This document shows positions 9,568 to 19,747 of a stretch of 64,000 nucleotides of DNA, piece by piece (within the stretch, counting starts at the first letter, position 1; each line of letters begins with the position of its first letter). A program made the translations under genes and the position numbers. Source of the DNA: RHKX01 sp963839535. Its GTDB lineage: Bacteria; Actinomycetota; Thermoleophilia; Solirubrobacterales; 70-9. The notes under the pieces are model-generated. The model did no database searches. It saw only the letters and a list, made by a program, of their open reading frames with translations, and had not been told where the DNA came from. The stretch covers positions 1 to 64,000 of the forward strand of contig CAWIVF010000013.1 in the NCBI GenBank assembly GCA_963839535.1. Reading direction: 5' to 3'.

Positions 9568-9653
9568 GGCGGGGATGTTCCCTTTCCGGTGCGGTGGATG
9601 CGGCCCTCGGGCGGCGGGTGAACGGCCCCGTGCAGCACGCAATCCTCGTTGCA

Positions 9654-9681
9654 GTATTAGCAAACACTAACTGGACGCAAA
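9654..9681 (-). promoter_or_regulatory. Possible promoter for the ftsEX-rnr-smpB operon
   Basis: On the minus strand an AT-richer patch reads TTTGCG, 16 bases, then TAATAC, a fair match to a housekeeping -35/-10 pair about 90 bases upstream of the ftsE start. It is the only AT-rich stretch in this divergent intergenic region. Prediction by eye only. Confidence 0.3.
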
Positions 9682-9727
9682 CGATTCGCTATCCACGCGT
9701 GCGACGGGCTCCCCTTACCATCGGCGC

Positions 9728-10751
9728 GTGGTGCACCTCAGGATCATCGCGCCGCCCGGCCACTGCAAGCACGTGCTCGAGTTGCTCGACGACACCGACT
9801 CGGTCTTCAACGTCGTCCACCTCCCCGGCGTGGCGCGCAAGCCCGAGGGCGACCTGATCCAGTGCGACGTCGCCCGGCGCGACGTCAGCCTGCTGATCGC
9901 CGACCTGCGCGAGCTCGACATCGACCGCGACGGCTCGATCTCGATCGACGAGATCGACTCCGAGATCTCCAGCATCGCCGAGCACGCGAAGCGCCGCCGG
10001 CGTGACGACATCGGCGCCGACCCGGTCGTCTGGGAGAACGTCGCATCGCGGACCTCCGAGAACGTGGAGCTCTCGCACAGCTACCTGCTCTTCATGGTCC
10101 TGGCGATGCTGATCGCATCGGTCGGGATCTACTTCGACCAGCCGATCCTGATCGTCGGCGCCATGGTGGTGGGCCCTGACTTCGGGCCGATCGCCGGGAT
10201 CTGCGTGGCGCTCGTCAACCGCAACCGGGCGCTGGTCGCAGCGTTCGGCGCTGGCGCTCTCGGTCGGGTTCGCCGTCGGCATCGTCGCCACGTTCACCGC
10301 GACGATCCTGCTCGATGCCTTCGACCTGATCCCGGCCTCGATCGACTTCGACAACCACAAGTTCACGAAGTTCATCTCGAGCCCGGACTTCTTCTCGGTC
10401 TACATCTCGGTGATCGCCGGCATCGTCGGGACGCTGAGCCTGACGACGGCGAAGTCCAGCGTCCTGATCGGGGTGCTCATCTCGGTCACGACGATTCCCG
10501 CCGCGGCCAACATCGGGGTCGCCGCCGCCTACGGCGACTGGGAGACCTGCGGCGGAGCCGCCCTGCAGCTCCTCCTCAACCTCTTCTTCATCTTCGTCGG
10601 CGGCCTGATCACCCTGACGATCCAGCGGCGGATCTACATGGCGCGCCGCCACCGGCACCTCACCGATCCATCCCGCCGCGATGCCGGCCTGCCGTTCGGC
10701 GAGAGCCGCCGCGCCGGCGTCGACCCCAAGGACGAGCCCGAGCCGACCTAG
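9728..10751 (+). CDS. DUF389 family membrane protein, one frameshift
   Basis: An N-terminal soluble domain of about 110 residues (HLRIIAPPGHCKHVLELL) is followed by a hydrophobic domain with the DUF389 hallmark ILIVGAMVVGPDFGPIAGIC, then helices containing VIAGIVGTLSLTTAKSSVLI and SVTTIPAAANIGVA. The frame changes near 10243; removing one base restores FGALALSVGFAVGIVATFTA. The GTG start at 9728 opens the conserved N terminus. The family is widespread in actinobacteria and its transport substrate is unknown. It stands alone, divergent from ftsE and convergent with the transketolase genes. Confidence 0.85.
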
Positions 10752-10761
10752 GCGGGACCGC

Positions 10762-11757
10762 TCAGCTCGGGCGGTGCAGCGGCGGGTGGCTGACGATCGG
10801 CTTCAGCACCAGCGCCTCGCGAGCGCGGTCGGCGATCCCGCGGGCGGTCAGGCCGAAGTGCTCCATGCACGCCTCGCCGGTTCCGGAGAGGCCGAACTCG
10901 TCCCCCATCCCGACGGCGAAGACCGGCACCGGGTGCTGCTCGGCGGCGACGCCGCGGATCGCGTCGGCGAGACCGCCGACGACCCGATGCTCCTCCGCCG
11001 TGACGGCGACGCCGGTCTTGGCCAGCGACTCGACGACCGTCTGGCTGGCGAGCGGCTTGATGATCGAGACGTTGACGACCTCGGCCTCGATCCCGTCCTC
11101 GCGCTCGAGCGCCTCGGCGGCCTCGAGCGCCCGCCAGACCATGTGGCCGGTGGCGATCAGGGAGATGTCCTTGCCCTCGCGCAGGACGTCGACGCCGTCG
11201 CCGAGCGACTCCGGGATCTCCTCGTAGACGACCGGCGTGGAGGGGCGGCCGAAGCGCAGGTACATCGGCTCGGGGTGCTCCCAGGAGTGCATGACCGCCG
11301 CGTAGGCCTGGTTGTAGTCGGCGGGGACGATCACCTGCATCTTCGGCATCGCCCGCATCAGCGCGATGTCCTCGATCATCTGGTGGGAGGCGCCGTCCTC
11401 GCCGAGCGAGACGCCGCCGTGGCTGGCCCCGATCCGCACCTTGAGCTCGTTGTGGGCGATCCCGAGCCGGACCTGGTCGTAGGCGCGGCCGGAGGCGAAG
11501 ATCGCGAAGGTCGAGCAGTACGGGACCTTGCCGCTCGCGGCGAGCCCACAGGCCATCGACATCATGTTGGCCTCGGCCGCGCCGACGTTGAAGAACCGGT
11601 CCGGGAAGGCCTTGCCGAACTTCGCCGCCTGGGTCGAGACGGAGAGGTCGGCGTCGAGCGCGACGACCTCCTCGTGCATCTCGCCGAGCGCGAGCAGCGC
11701 GTCGCCGTACGCGGCGCGGGTGGCCTTCGGCTCGCCGGCGATCGTTGCGGTGGCCAT
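10762..11757 (-). CDS. Transketolase C-terminal subunit (pyrimidine-binding and C domains)
   Basis: Half of a split transketolase (331 residues) that carries the pyrimidine-binding domain with the catalytic Glu in the FNVGAAEANMMSMACGLA motif, then GRPSTPVVYEE and the C-terminal domain (IKPLASQTVVES). The complete enzyme, with the N-terminal subunit, moves two-carbon units between sugar phosphates using thiamine diphosphate. The ATG overlaps the stop of the N-terminal subunit by one base (TGATG), so the two halves are made together. Split transketolases are common in archaea and several actinobacterial lineages. A DXS-like or other ketolase role is less likely. Confidence 0.9.
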   Translation of the reverse strand: MATATIAGEPKATRAAYGDALLALGEMHEEVVALDADLSVSTQAAKFGKAFPDRFFNVGAAEANMMSMACGLAASGKVPYCSTFAIFASGRAYDQVRLGIAHNELKVRIGASHGGVSLGEDGASHQMIEDIALMRAMPKMQVIVPADYNQAYAAVMHSWEHPEPMYLRFGRPSTPVVYEEIPESLGDGVDVLREGKDISLIATGHMVWRALEAAEALEREDGIEAEVVNVSIIKPLASQTVVESLAKTGVAVTAEEHRVVGGLADAIRGVAAEQHPVPVFAVGMGDEFGLSGTGEACMEHFGLTARGIADRAREALVLKPIVSHPPLHRPS

Positions 11758-12720
11758 CAGGCACCGACCTCCGACAGCCCGGCGCTCTGCCGCTCGAGCG
11801 CGGCCTCGAGCTCGGTCAGGGCCTCCTCCGCCAGCTCCGGCGTCGGCGGCTTGCCGTGGAACCCGAAGCGACCCTCCATCGAGGACACGCCCCGGCCCTT
11901 CTTGGTCTGGCAGACGATCGCGGCCGGGCCGTCGAGCGTCCGGCTGCGCTCCAGCGCCTCGACGATCGCGCCCATGTCGTGGCCGTCGATCTCGACCGTG
12001 TCCCAGCCGAAGGCCTCGAACTTCGCCGCCATGTCGCCGATGTCCATGACCTCCTCGGTGGTGCCGTCGGTCTGCAGGTGGTTGTAGTCGACGATCGCGG
12101 TCAGGTTCGTCACGCCGAAGTGAGGGCGCCGCGGTCGCCGCCTCCCAGGTCTGGCCCTCCTGGCAGTCGCCGTCGGAGCAGAGGCAGAAGACGTGCGAGT
12201 CGTCGTCGAGCCCGTCGAGCCGGAGGGCCATCGCGATCCCCAGCGCCATCGACAGGCCCTGGCCGAGGGACCCCGTCGAGACCTCGATCCCGGGGGTCTT
12301 GTTCATGTCGGGGTGGCCCTGGAGCTGGGCGCCGATCTTGCGCAGCCCCATCAGGTCCTCGAGCGGGAAGTAGCCGTGGCGGGCGAGCGCCGCGTACTGG
12401 ATCGGCGCGGCGTGTCCCTTGGAGAGGACGAAGCGGTCGCGCTCGGGCCAGTCGGGCTGCGAGGGGTCATGGCGGAGGACCCGGTGGTAGAGCGCGGTGA
12501 CGATGTCCGCGGCCGAGAGCGAGCTGTCGAGATGGCCCGACTTGGCCACCGCCAGCATCCGCACGCAGTCGATCCGCAGGACCGTCGCCCAGCGCTCGAG
12601 CTCCGCGATCGAGGCCGGTTCTCCCTCGGTCGTGACCGGGAGCGGACTGAGGTCGGGAACGGGTCGCAGGTGATTCACGGGCGGCACTGTAGAGCGCTCG
12701 GCTCGGGCTGAGGCTTCCAT
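11757..12720 (-). CDS. Transketolase N-terminal subunit (ThDP-binding), one frameshift
   Basis: Diphosphate-binding half of the split transketolase. Visible motifs are AKSGHLDSSLSAADIVTALY, FVLSKGHAAPIQYAAL, GSLGQGLSMALGIAMA and the ThDP motif that starts CLCSDGDCQEG. The frame changes near 12122 (extra T); the restored sequence APHFGVTNLTAIVDYNHLQ completes the cofactor motif. The start is uncertain: ATG 12720 is used here, but a GTG about 50 bases downstream could also serve, and neither has a clear Shine-Dalgarno sequence. It overlaps the C-terminal subunit gene by one base. Confidence 0.85.
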
Positions 12721-12837
12721 GGGGCAATCCTGACCCGGGCGTCGACGGAATCGCTCTCGCGGGCACACGCAAATTGCGGGATGACGGGGAGCCCGGCGAC
12801 TCGGCGGTCGGCCGCACCGGCGCTGAATGCCCCTCAA

Positions 12838-12867
12838 TTGACGCCTACTTCCAGAATCGAATTCATA
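12838..12867 (+). promoter_or_regulatory. Possible promoter for the ice-binding-domain gene
   Basis: TTGACG at 12838-12843 is followed after about 18 bases by TTCATA, within an unusually AT-rich stretch (GAATTCATATATT). It sits about 70 bases before the ATG at 12935. The rest of the 214-base gap from 12721 shows nothing else clear. Confidence 0.35.
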
Positions 12868-12934
12868 TATTCCCCGCGGCTGTCGATGGTCACGGTGGAA
12901 GCGCAGGCTTCCGCACCCAACCCTCTGGAGCCCT

Positions 12935-14123
<1,189 letters not shown>

Positions 14124-14127
<4 letters not shown>

Positions 14128-14873
14128 CCCGTCCCGCGCGAGCGGGGACATGGCCGGCCCGCTGCGGACTGGCGCTGGCCCTGCTCGCCGGACTCGCCCT
14201 GCCCGCCGAGGGGGGCGCCGCCTCCCCGCTCGACGGCGAGGGGGTCAGGCTGTCCGATGAACGGACCCTGACCCGCTGGGCCCATCCCGAGGCGAGGTCA
14301 CCGATCCGGAGTCGCCCGACGGCGGACTCGCGACGCATCACCTCGACCCACTTCAAGACGGAGGACGGCTTTCCCGAGGTCTACCTGGCTCTGCGCCGAT
14401 GGATCGACCCGCGCGACCAGAGCTGGATCCAGGTGCGCATCCCGATGCGGCCCAATGGGCGCAAGGGGTGGGTGCGCAAGTCGGCGCTCGGCCCGCTCTA
14501 CCGCGTCGCGACCCAGTTGGTCGTCGACCGCTCCCACCAGCACGCCAGCCTCTACCGCGATGGCAGGAGGGTCTGGAGCGCGCCGGTCGGCGTCGGCAAG
14601 GCGAGCACGCCGACTCCCGCCGGCAACTTCTGGGTCCGCGAGAAGTTCAAGACCGGCGACCCGGACGGCATCTACGGGCCGATGGCATTCGGCACGAGCG
14701 ACTACTCGGTCCTCAGCGACTGGCCCGGCGGCGGCGTCATCGGCATCCACGGCACGAGCGAGCCGTGGCTGATCCCGGGCCGGCCCTCGCACGGCTGCAT
14801 CCGCGTGCGCAACGCCGACCTGCGGCGGCTCTGGCCGCGGCTCCCGATCGGCACCCCCATCCTGATCCGGTAG
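14124..14873 (+). CDS. L,D-transpeptidase (YkuD family), secreted
   Basis: Secreted or anchored peptidoglycan cross-linking enzyme of 249 residues. An N-terminal signal (CGLALALLAGLALPAEGGA) is followed by an SH3-like region (about 50-120) with QVRIPMRPNGRKGWV, then the YkuD domain. The catalytic motif SHGCIRVRN contains the nucleophilic Cys, with the upstream GGVIGIHGTSEPWLIPGR. YkuD enzymes form 3-3 cross-links between peptide stems. The ATG overlaps the stop of the ice-binding-domain gene, so the two surface proteins are probably co-translated. Confidence 0.92.
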
Positions 14874-14897
14874 CGCCTCCCGAGCTAGGTTGAGCCG

Positions 14898-15601
14898 ATG
14901 CGGCTCAGCGGGACGGCGGCGAATTCTTTGACGATCGGCCTGATCGTGGCGGTCCTCGCCGGCTGCGGCGGTGAGGACGAGGCCGACCGCTCGCCCGGCT
15001 CCACCGCGGCCGCCCCTCCGGACGCGCCGGCCGACGTGAGGCCTGCGCCCGCCCCCGGCGAGCCGACCGAGGCGCCGGAGGGCGAGGAGAAGGGCAGCGG
15101 GGGCGAACGGCCCTCCCCCGCTCCGCCCCGCCCGGGACGGCGCCGCGCGACGACGAGGTCGCCAAGGACGCCGAGCTGAAGGCCGCCATCCGCGCCTACG
15201 AGGACTACATCGCCGCCATCAACGCCCGGGACGGCAAGCGGCTCTGCGAGCTCCTACCTCCCGGCGCGCTCGGCGAGCTGCGCCCGGCGGTCACGAACGG
15301 CGGCTGCGCGCACCGGATCGGCGCCTCGATCGGTTACCGCGATCCGCGCGGATTCCCCGTCTGGGAGGAGACGACGCTGAGCGGGATCGAGCAGACGACG
15401 ATCGGCCGCGACCTCGCCTCGGCCCGGCTCACCGCCGCCATCGTCACGAGCTTCGCCGACCGGACCGAGCCCTCGGTCGAGACCGACGTCGCCTACCTCG
15501 AGCGGGTGGCGGGGGGCTGGCGGCTGGCCAAGCCGACGGGGGCGCTCTACCGGGCGATCGGGCAGCCGGAGATCCCGCCGAGCGTCATCTCGCCGCCCTG
15601 A
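14898..15601 (+). CDS. Hypothetical lipoprotein, frameshifted
   Basis: The first segment carries a signal peptide ending in a lipobox (VAVLAGCGGE) and a Pro/Ala/Glu-rich linker. After about 15130 the coding potential moves to another frame, giving KDAELKAAIRAYEDYIAAIN, LCELLPPGALGELRPAV and ERVAGGWRLAKPTGALYRAI up to the TGA at 15599-15601. The C-terminal part resembles small NTF2/SnoaL-like folds seen in actinobacterial lipoproteins (weak inference). The shift corresponds to one lost or two extra bases in a GC-rich linker. It follows the L,D-transpeptidase gene by 24 bases and ends 3 bases before the convergent propeller gene. Confidence 0.6.
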
Positions 15602-15604
15602 TCC

Positions 15605-17032
15605 TCAGCGGCGGCCGACGGAGAGCAGCTTGCCGACGCCGCCCTTGGCGAGCAGGGTGAAGTAGACGCGATCGGGCGTGAGCGCCGTCGTCCAGAGCGT
15701 CGGCGGGCCGTCGCCGCGCCTGTAGACGGTCCTGCCGAGCCCGCGGCCGAGGCCCTTGATCCGGACGGCCTGCCCCTTTCGGCTCGTCGCCACGTAGGCG
15801 ATCTTCCGGCCCGAGATCGACGGGCCGGCGAAGCCGAGGGTGCGAGAGGAGGCGATCGTGCGGATGCGCTCCGCTCGCCCCGGCCGAAGCTGCGCCCGGA
15901 CCAGGCTGTTCGCGCCGCTCTTCGCGTGGGCGTAGACGAGCGTGTTGCCGTCGATGGCGGGGCGCGACAACTGCGCCGGCCGCCTGGCGCGGGCGACCCG
16001 GTAGCCCTGCCCGAGCTCCCCGGCCGACCCGATCGAATAGGCCTTGATCAGGTCGTGGCGCTTGCTCCGGCGACGGACGGCCACCCACTTCCGGTCGATC
16101 GCGAGCGCGTCGGCCCCGGCCGCCGGGAAGCTCCCGACCCGTTTCTCCGTGCCTCGGTCCAGGATGCTCACGCGGCCGCCCTCGACGACCGCCGCGTACG
16201 GGCCGCCGATCGCGGGATCGGTCCCGGGAAGGCGGGTGCGATTGCCGCCGCTCTCGAGCACCGCCCGCCCGCGGTCGTTCTCATAGGCGAGGACCGGTCC
16301 GGAGACCGACGGGTCCGAGGCACGCGTCGCGACCTTCTTGGCAGCGGTTGCAGCGCCGGCCCCACCGACGAGGAGGCCCGCCACGACCAGCAGCGCCACC
16401 GCGTCGCCGGCCCGCGCGCCGCGCAGCAGGCCCGGTCGCATCGCCATCGCCTCGCAGGCGCGCTCGCCCGACGGCCGATCGGCGAGCGGCGCCAGCACGA
16501 CGATCGGCAGCGCCCGGCCGATCCCGAAGGCGACTCCCAGGAGGAGGCCGGCCGTGGGATCGCCGAGGGCGAGGCTGACGCCCATCAGCGCCCAGACGCC
16601 GTAGGAGAGGACGAAGGTCGTGAAGCCGAGGCCGAGCAGGACCCCGTAGCCGGCGGCCGCGAGCGGCATCGGCGCGCTGCTGCGCCAGCCGATCGGGAGC
16701 TGGCGGCGGACCTGAGGGACGATCGGCGTTCCCCGGGCCTCGGCGATGGCGGCGGCCACAGCGACGACGGCGGCGATCGCGTAGGCCGCGGTGCCGGCGG
16801 CGCCGAAGACCGCCTCCCCGGCGAGCGCCAGCAGGCCGAAGGTGATCGCGCCGCCGAGCACGGCGAACGGCGCGAACGTCGCGGCCGCCGCGAACGTGGT
16901 GCGCAGCCCGCCCGTGTGCCCGGTGGGCCCGATCGTCTCGATCATCGAGAACCCGCACGGCGACCACGTGCCGGTCGCTCCCACCAGGAGCCCGGCGACG
17001 ATCAGCGCGATCAGTTGCGGGTCGCTCAGCAC
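15605..17032 (-). CDS. MauF/CcdA-like membrane protein fused to a beta-propeller-like domain
   Basis: 475 residues in two parts. Residues 1 to about 245 are polytopic, with ATGTWSPCGFSMIETIGPTG in the first helix and several more helices; this resembles the DsbD/CcdA clan and MauF, which pass reducing equivalents or help mature methylamine dehydrogenase. Only one Cys (about residue 26) occupies the usual CxxC region. Residues about 255-475 hold repeated short beta-type units (SGPVLAYENDRGRAVLE, PAIDGNTLVYAHAKSGANSL, PSISGRKIAYVATSRKG) typical of a WD40/TolB-like propeller, presumably extracytoplasmic. The GTG start overlaps the stop of the cysteine-rich gene by 7 bases. The fusion is unusual. 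The MauF-like assignment is from motif memory and context. Confidence 0.65.
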   Translation of the reverse strand: MLSDPQLIALIVAGLLVGATGTWSPCGFSMIETIGPTGHTGGLRTTFAAAATFAPFAVLGGAITFGLLALAGEAVFGAAGTAAYAIAAVVAVAAAIAEARGTPIVPQVRRQLPIGWRSSAPMPLAAAGYGVLLGLGFTTFVLSYGVWALMGVSLALGDPTAGLLLGVAFGIGRALPIVVLAPLADRPSGERACEAMAMRPGLLRGARAGDAVALLVVAGLLVGGAGAATAAKKVATRASDPSVSGPVLAYENDRGRAVLESGGNRTRLPGTDPAIGGPYAAVVEGGRVSILDRGTEKRVGSFPAAGADALAIDRKWVAVRRRSKRHDLIKAYSIGSAGELGQGYRVARARRPAQLSRPAIDGNTLVYAHAKSGANSLVRAQLRPGRAERIRTIASSRTLGFAGPSISGRKIAYVATSRKGQAVRIKGLGRGLGRTVYRRGDGPPTLWTTALTPDRVYFTLLAKGGVGKLLSVGRR

Positions 17033-17637
17033 GGCACGTTCGTGTCGAAGTACATGACGCAGAACACCTTGCGGCCGTGGTAGCAGTAGCCCTGCAGGGA
17101 GGCGTCGCCGTTGATCCGCGTGTTGCTCTGCGAGCAGCAGTCGACGAGCTTGCGGACCTGGCCTCCGCAGCACCGGTACCAGCCGCCGTCGACGTGGGTG
17201 TTGATGTCGTAGAGGCGCTTGACGCCCTCCTGGCAGACCTTCGTGCGCGGCGCCGGCGGCAGGGGGCGTCCGTCCGGGTCACGCAGGGGCGCTCCTCGGT
17301 CGTCGACCGGCTCCCCGTCGCCGTTGACCCGCCGGCCGAGATTGTCGATCGGCTTCCCGGTCTGCGGCTCGACCGGATAGCCGGCCCGGTCGATGCGCGG
17401 CATCGAGGGCCCGCGTGGATGGGGGCAGGAATCGGTCGTGAAGATGTGGCCGCAGAAGTGGTAGCCGTCGGCCTCGCCCGGCTGGACCATCCGGGCGACG
17501 GCCCCGCCGGCCGTGAGCGCCGCCAGGCCCTTGCCGACCCGGGAGAGGAACCCGCGGCGGGACGAGCTCGCGGCGATCCCCTCGAGCGCCCGCCCGGTCC
17601 GGCTGCGCTCGTCGGGCCGCTCCGGCGCGTCAGACAC
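17026..17637 (-). CDS. Tat-exported 10-cysteine protein resembling methylamine dehydrogenase light chain
   Basis: 203 residues. A textbook twin-arginine signal (SSSRRGFLSRVGKGLAALTA, RR at 27-28) directs folded export. The mature part has ten Cys at about 62, 71, 135, 156, 157, 167, 168, 185, 193 and 203, mostly in a compact C-terminal half containing WYRCCGG, DCCSQ, GYCYHG and ending in PC. MauA, the light chain of methylamine dehydrogenase, is also a small disulfide-packed protein made alongside MauE and MauD. MauA needs two Trp to build tryptophan tryptophylquinone; only one Trp (about 153) is seen here, so TTQ cannot form. The GTG start overlaps the upstream thioredoxin-fusion gene by 8 bases. 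Function unknown; likely client of the flanking redox proteins. Confidence 0.7.
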   Translation of the reverse strand: MSDAPERPDERSRTGRALEGIAASSSRRGFLSRVGKGLAALTAGGAVARMVQPGEADGYHFCGHIFTTDSCPHPRGPSMPRIDRAGYPVEPQTGKPIDNLGRRVNGDGEPVDDRGAPLRDPDGRPLPPAPRTKVCQEGVKRLYDINTHVDGGWYRCCGGQVRKLVDCCSQSNTRINGDASLQGYCYHGRKVFCVMYFDTNVPC

Positions 17638-18524
17638 CCAGCGCCTCCACCCTGACCCGCTCGCTGCGCCGGCGCTCGGCCGCCGCGACGATGCTCTCCA
17701 GCTGCGCGAGGTTGTTGAAGGTGCCCTTGGCGCCGACGGTCCCATCGCGCTCGAGCGCGATGGCGTACGGGCGCCCCGGGGATGGCGAAGCGCTCCCAGA
17801 CGTCGCCGTCGCCGCCCTCGGAGAAGACCTCGACCGCCAGCGACGGCTCGCCGCGCAGCGAGTCGACGGCGGGCTCGAGGGCGCGGCAGACGTGACAGCC
17901 CTCGGAGCTGAAGACGGCGAGGAGGAACTCGGCCCTGGGCCCGGGCGCGAAGCGGTCGACCAGCCCGATCCTGCCGCCGACCTCCGGGCCCTCGTGGCCG
18001 ATCTCGAGCGCGGACGCGGGACCGAGGCGAAGCCGCAGCATCCCGACCTCGCGGGCGAGCGCGAGGACGGCCAGCGCCAGCGCCGCGCAGGCGGCCAGCG
18101 CGACGATAAGGCCGAGGGTGAGCCAGCCGTCGGTGCTCAGCGATTCGGGGAGGGACGGGGTCACGGCGAAGGCGACGGCGAGGAGTCCGTTGCGGGCCAC
18201 GGCGAGCCCGCTGACCTTGGAGGAGCTGCCGAAGCAGGCGCAGGGGGCGCCCGTCTTCCCCTGCATCAGCGCGCTGAGCAGCGTCAGCGCGAACAGGGCC
18301 ATCAACGCGGCGGCGGCATAGGCCGCCTCATCGCTGCCGAGGGCGACGCCGGCCGCGAGCGCCAGCTCGGCAGCGGTCACGAGACCGACGGCGCCCCAGC
18401 GAAGCGCGGGGGTCGCGAACCCGAAGGTCCGCATCGCCGCCGCCGCGCGTGAGGGGGCGGCAAGCTTGCTCACTGCCGCTCCCGCGAGAACCGCGGCGAG
18501 TATCAGCCTCACGGCCAACTCCAT
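17630..18524 (-). CDS. MauE-MauD-like fusion: DoxX-type membrane domain plus thioredoxin-like domain, one frameshift
   Basis: Residues 1 to about 160 are four hydrophobic helices with the MauE/DoxX signature CACFG (Cys 95 and 97). Residues about 165-297 form a thioredoxin-like domain with FSSEGCHVCRALEP (Cys 210 and 213), which corresponds to the MauD active site. MauE and MauD are separate proteins needed for disulfide formation in methylamine dehydrogenase; here they are one chain. The frame changes near 17777 by one extra base, and the restored end reads PGAPYAIALERDGTVGAKG then TFNNLAQLESIVAAAERR, a normal MauD-like C terminus. The stop lies inside the start of the cysteine-rich gene. nadA ends 35 bases upstream on the same strand. 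Confidence 0.78.
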
Positions 18525-18559
18525 CGGGACCGGCAAGCTACTACGGCCGCCGCGCGGAC

Positions 18560-19595
18560 TCAGCCGATCGCGACCATCCGCTCGATCGGGATCCGCGCGC
18601 GCTCGGCGATGGCCGGCGGGACCTTGACCTCGCCGCTCATGTCGCGCAGGCAATCGCGCAGCTTCGGCAGCGTGATCATCTTCATGTACTTGCAGAACGC
18701 CATCCGGTTGGCGGCGATCAGATCGGCCTGCGGGGCCGCCAGCTCGAGCGGGTAGAGCATGCCGGTCTCGGTGGCGACGATGAACGAGCCGTCGGGGTTC
18801 GCCTCGACGTGCTCGAGCATCCCCGAGGTCGAGAGCATGTGGACGCCGTCGCTCGAGACGTCACCGGACGCGACGTACTCCATGGCCTGGGTCGAGCAGC
18901 CGCACTCGGGGTGGATCAGGAACTCGGCCTCGGGGTGCTCGGCGCGCATCTGGTCGATGTCGGCGGGGCGGATCCCCGCGTGGACGTGGCACTCGCCGTC
19001 CCAGACGTGGAATCGCGCGCGCCGCTCGGGCTGGTCGAGCAGTCCCGTCTCCCGCTCGACGAACGCGCCGAGCCACATGTCCGGACCGAAGAGGATCTCG
19101 GTCTCGGGGCCGTGCTCGGCCCAGATGTGCTCGACGACCTGAACGGCGTTGGAGGAGGTGCAGCAGTAGTCGGTCTCGGCCTTGACCTCGGCCGAGGTGT
19201 TGACGTACATGACGACCATCGCGCCGGGGTGCTGCGCCTTCCAGGCGCGGAGCTGATCGGCGTCGATCGAGTCGGCCAGCGAGCAGCCCGCGCCGAGGTC
19301 GGGGATCAGCACGGTCTTCTGCGGCGAGAGCACGGAGGCCGTCTCGGCCATGAAGTGGACCCCGCAGAAGGCGATGACGGAGGCCTCGGCGGCGGCGGCC
19401 TCGCGGGAGAGCCCGAGCGAGTCACCGACGTAGTCGGCGACGTCCTGGAGCTCGGGCAGCTCGTAGTTGTGGGCGAGGATCACGGCGTCGCGCTCCTGCG
19501 CGAGCGCCCGCACCTCGGCCGACATCCGCTCGATCTCGGCACGCGAAAGCTCGCCCTTCGGGGGGCGGCGCTTGGATTGTCGGAAGCTCCTGCAT
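18560..19595 (-). CDS. nadA: Quinolinate synthase NadA, one frameshift near the start
   Basis: [4Fe-4S] enzyme that condenses iminoaspartate with dihydroxyacetone phosphate to quinolinate in NAD synthesis. Conserved blocks are VILAHNYELPELQDVADYVG, GVHFMAETA, PDLGAGCSLAD, YVNTSAEVKAETDYCCTSSN, FIHPECGCS-like LIHPECGCSTQAM and the C-terminal NRMAFCKYMKMI; the three cluster Cys are in the GCSLAD, ECGCS and AFCKYMK blocks. The family N terminus (MQELPTIQAPP, then PKGELSRAEIERM) is recovered from the ATG at 19595 if one C is removed from the six-C run at 19560-19565. Without that, the first usable ATG is at 19525. nadC is 5.6 kb away; no nadB is seen in the window. Confidence 0.95.
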
Positions 19596-19747
19596 GGATA
19601 AACCGTGCTTCGCTGGCCTCCACCCTCGCGGGCGGTCGAATCCTGATGTTCGCCAGCCGTCCGAAACGGAGGGTCAAGCGAATGACCTGGCGGATTCTAG
19701 CGCCGTGGGGTTCCCGGCCCGCGGCGGATCGCCTCTACCCTGATCCG

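Noticed and set aside
17026..17637. Functional methylamine dehydrogenase light chain
   Set aside because: Only one Trp is present, so TTQ cannot be built, and no MauG or separate MauB gene is in the window.
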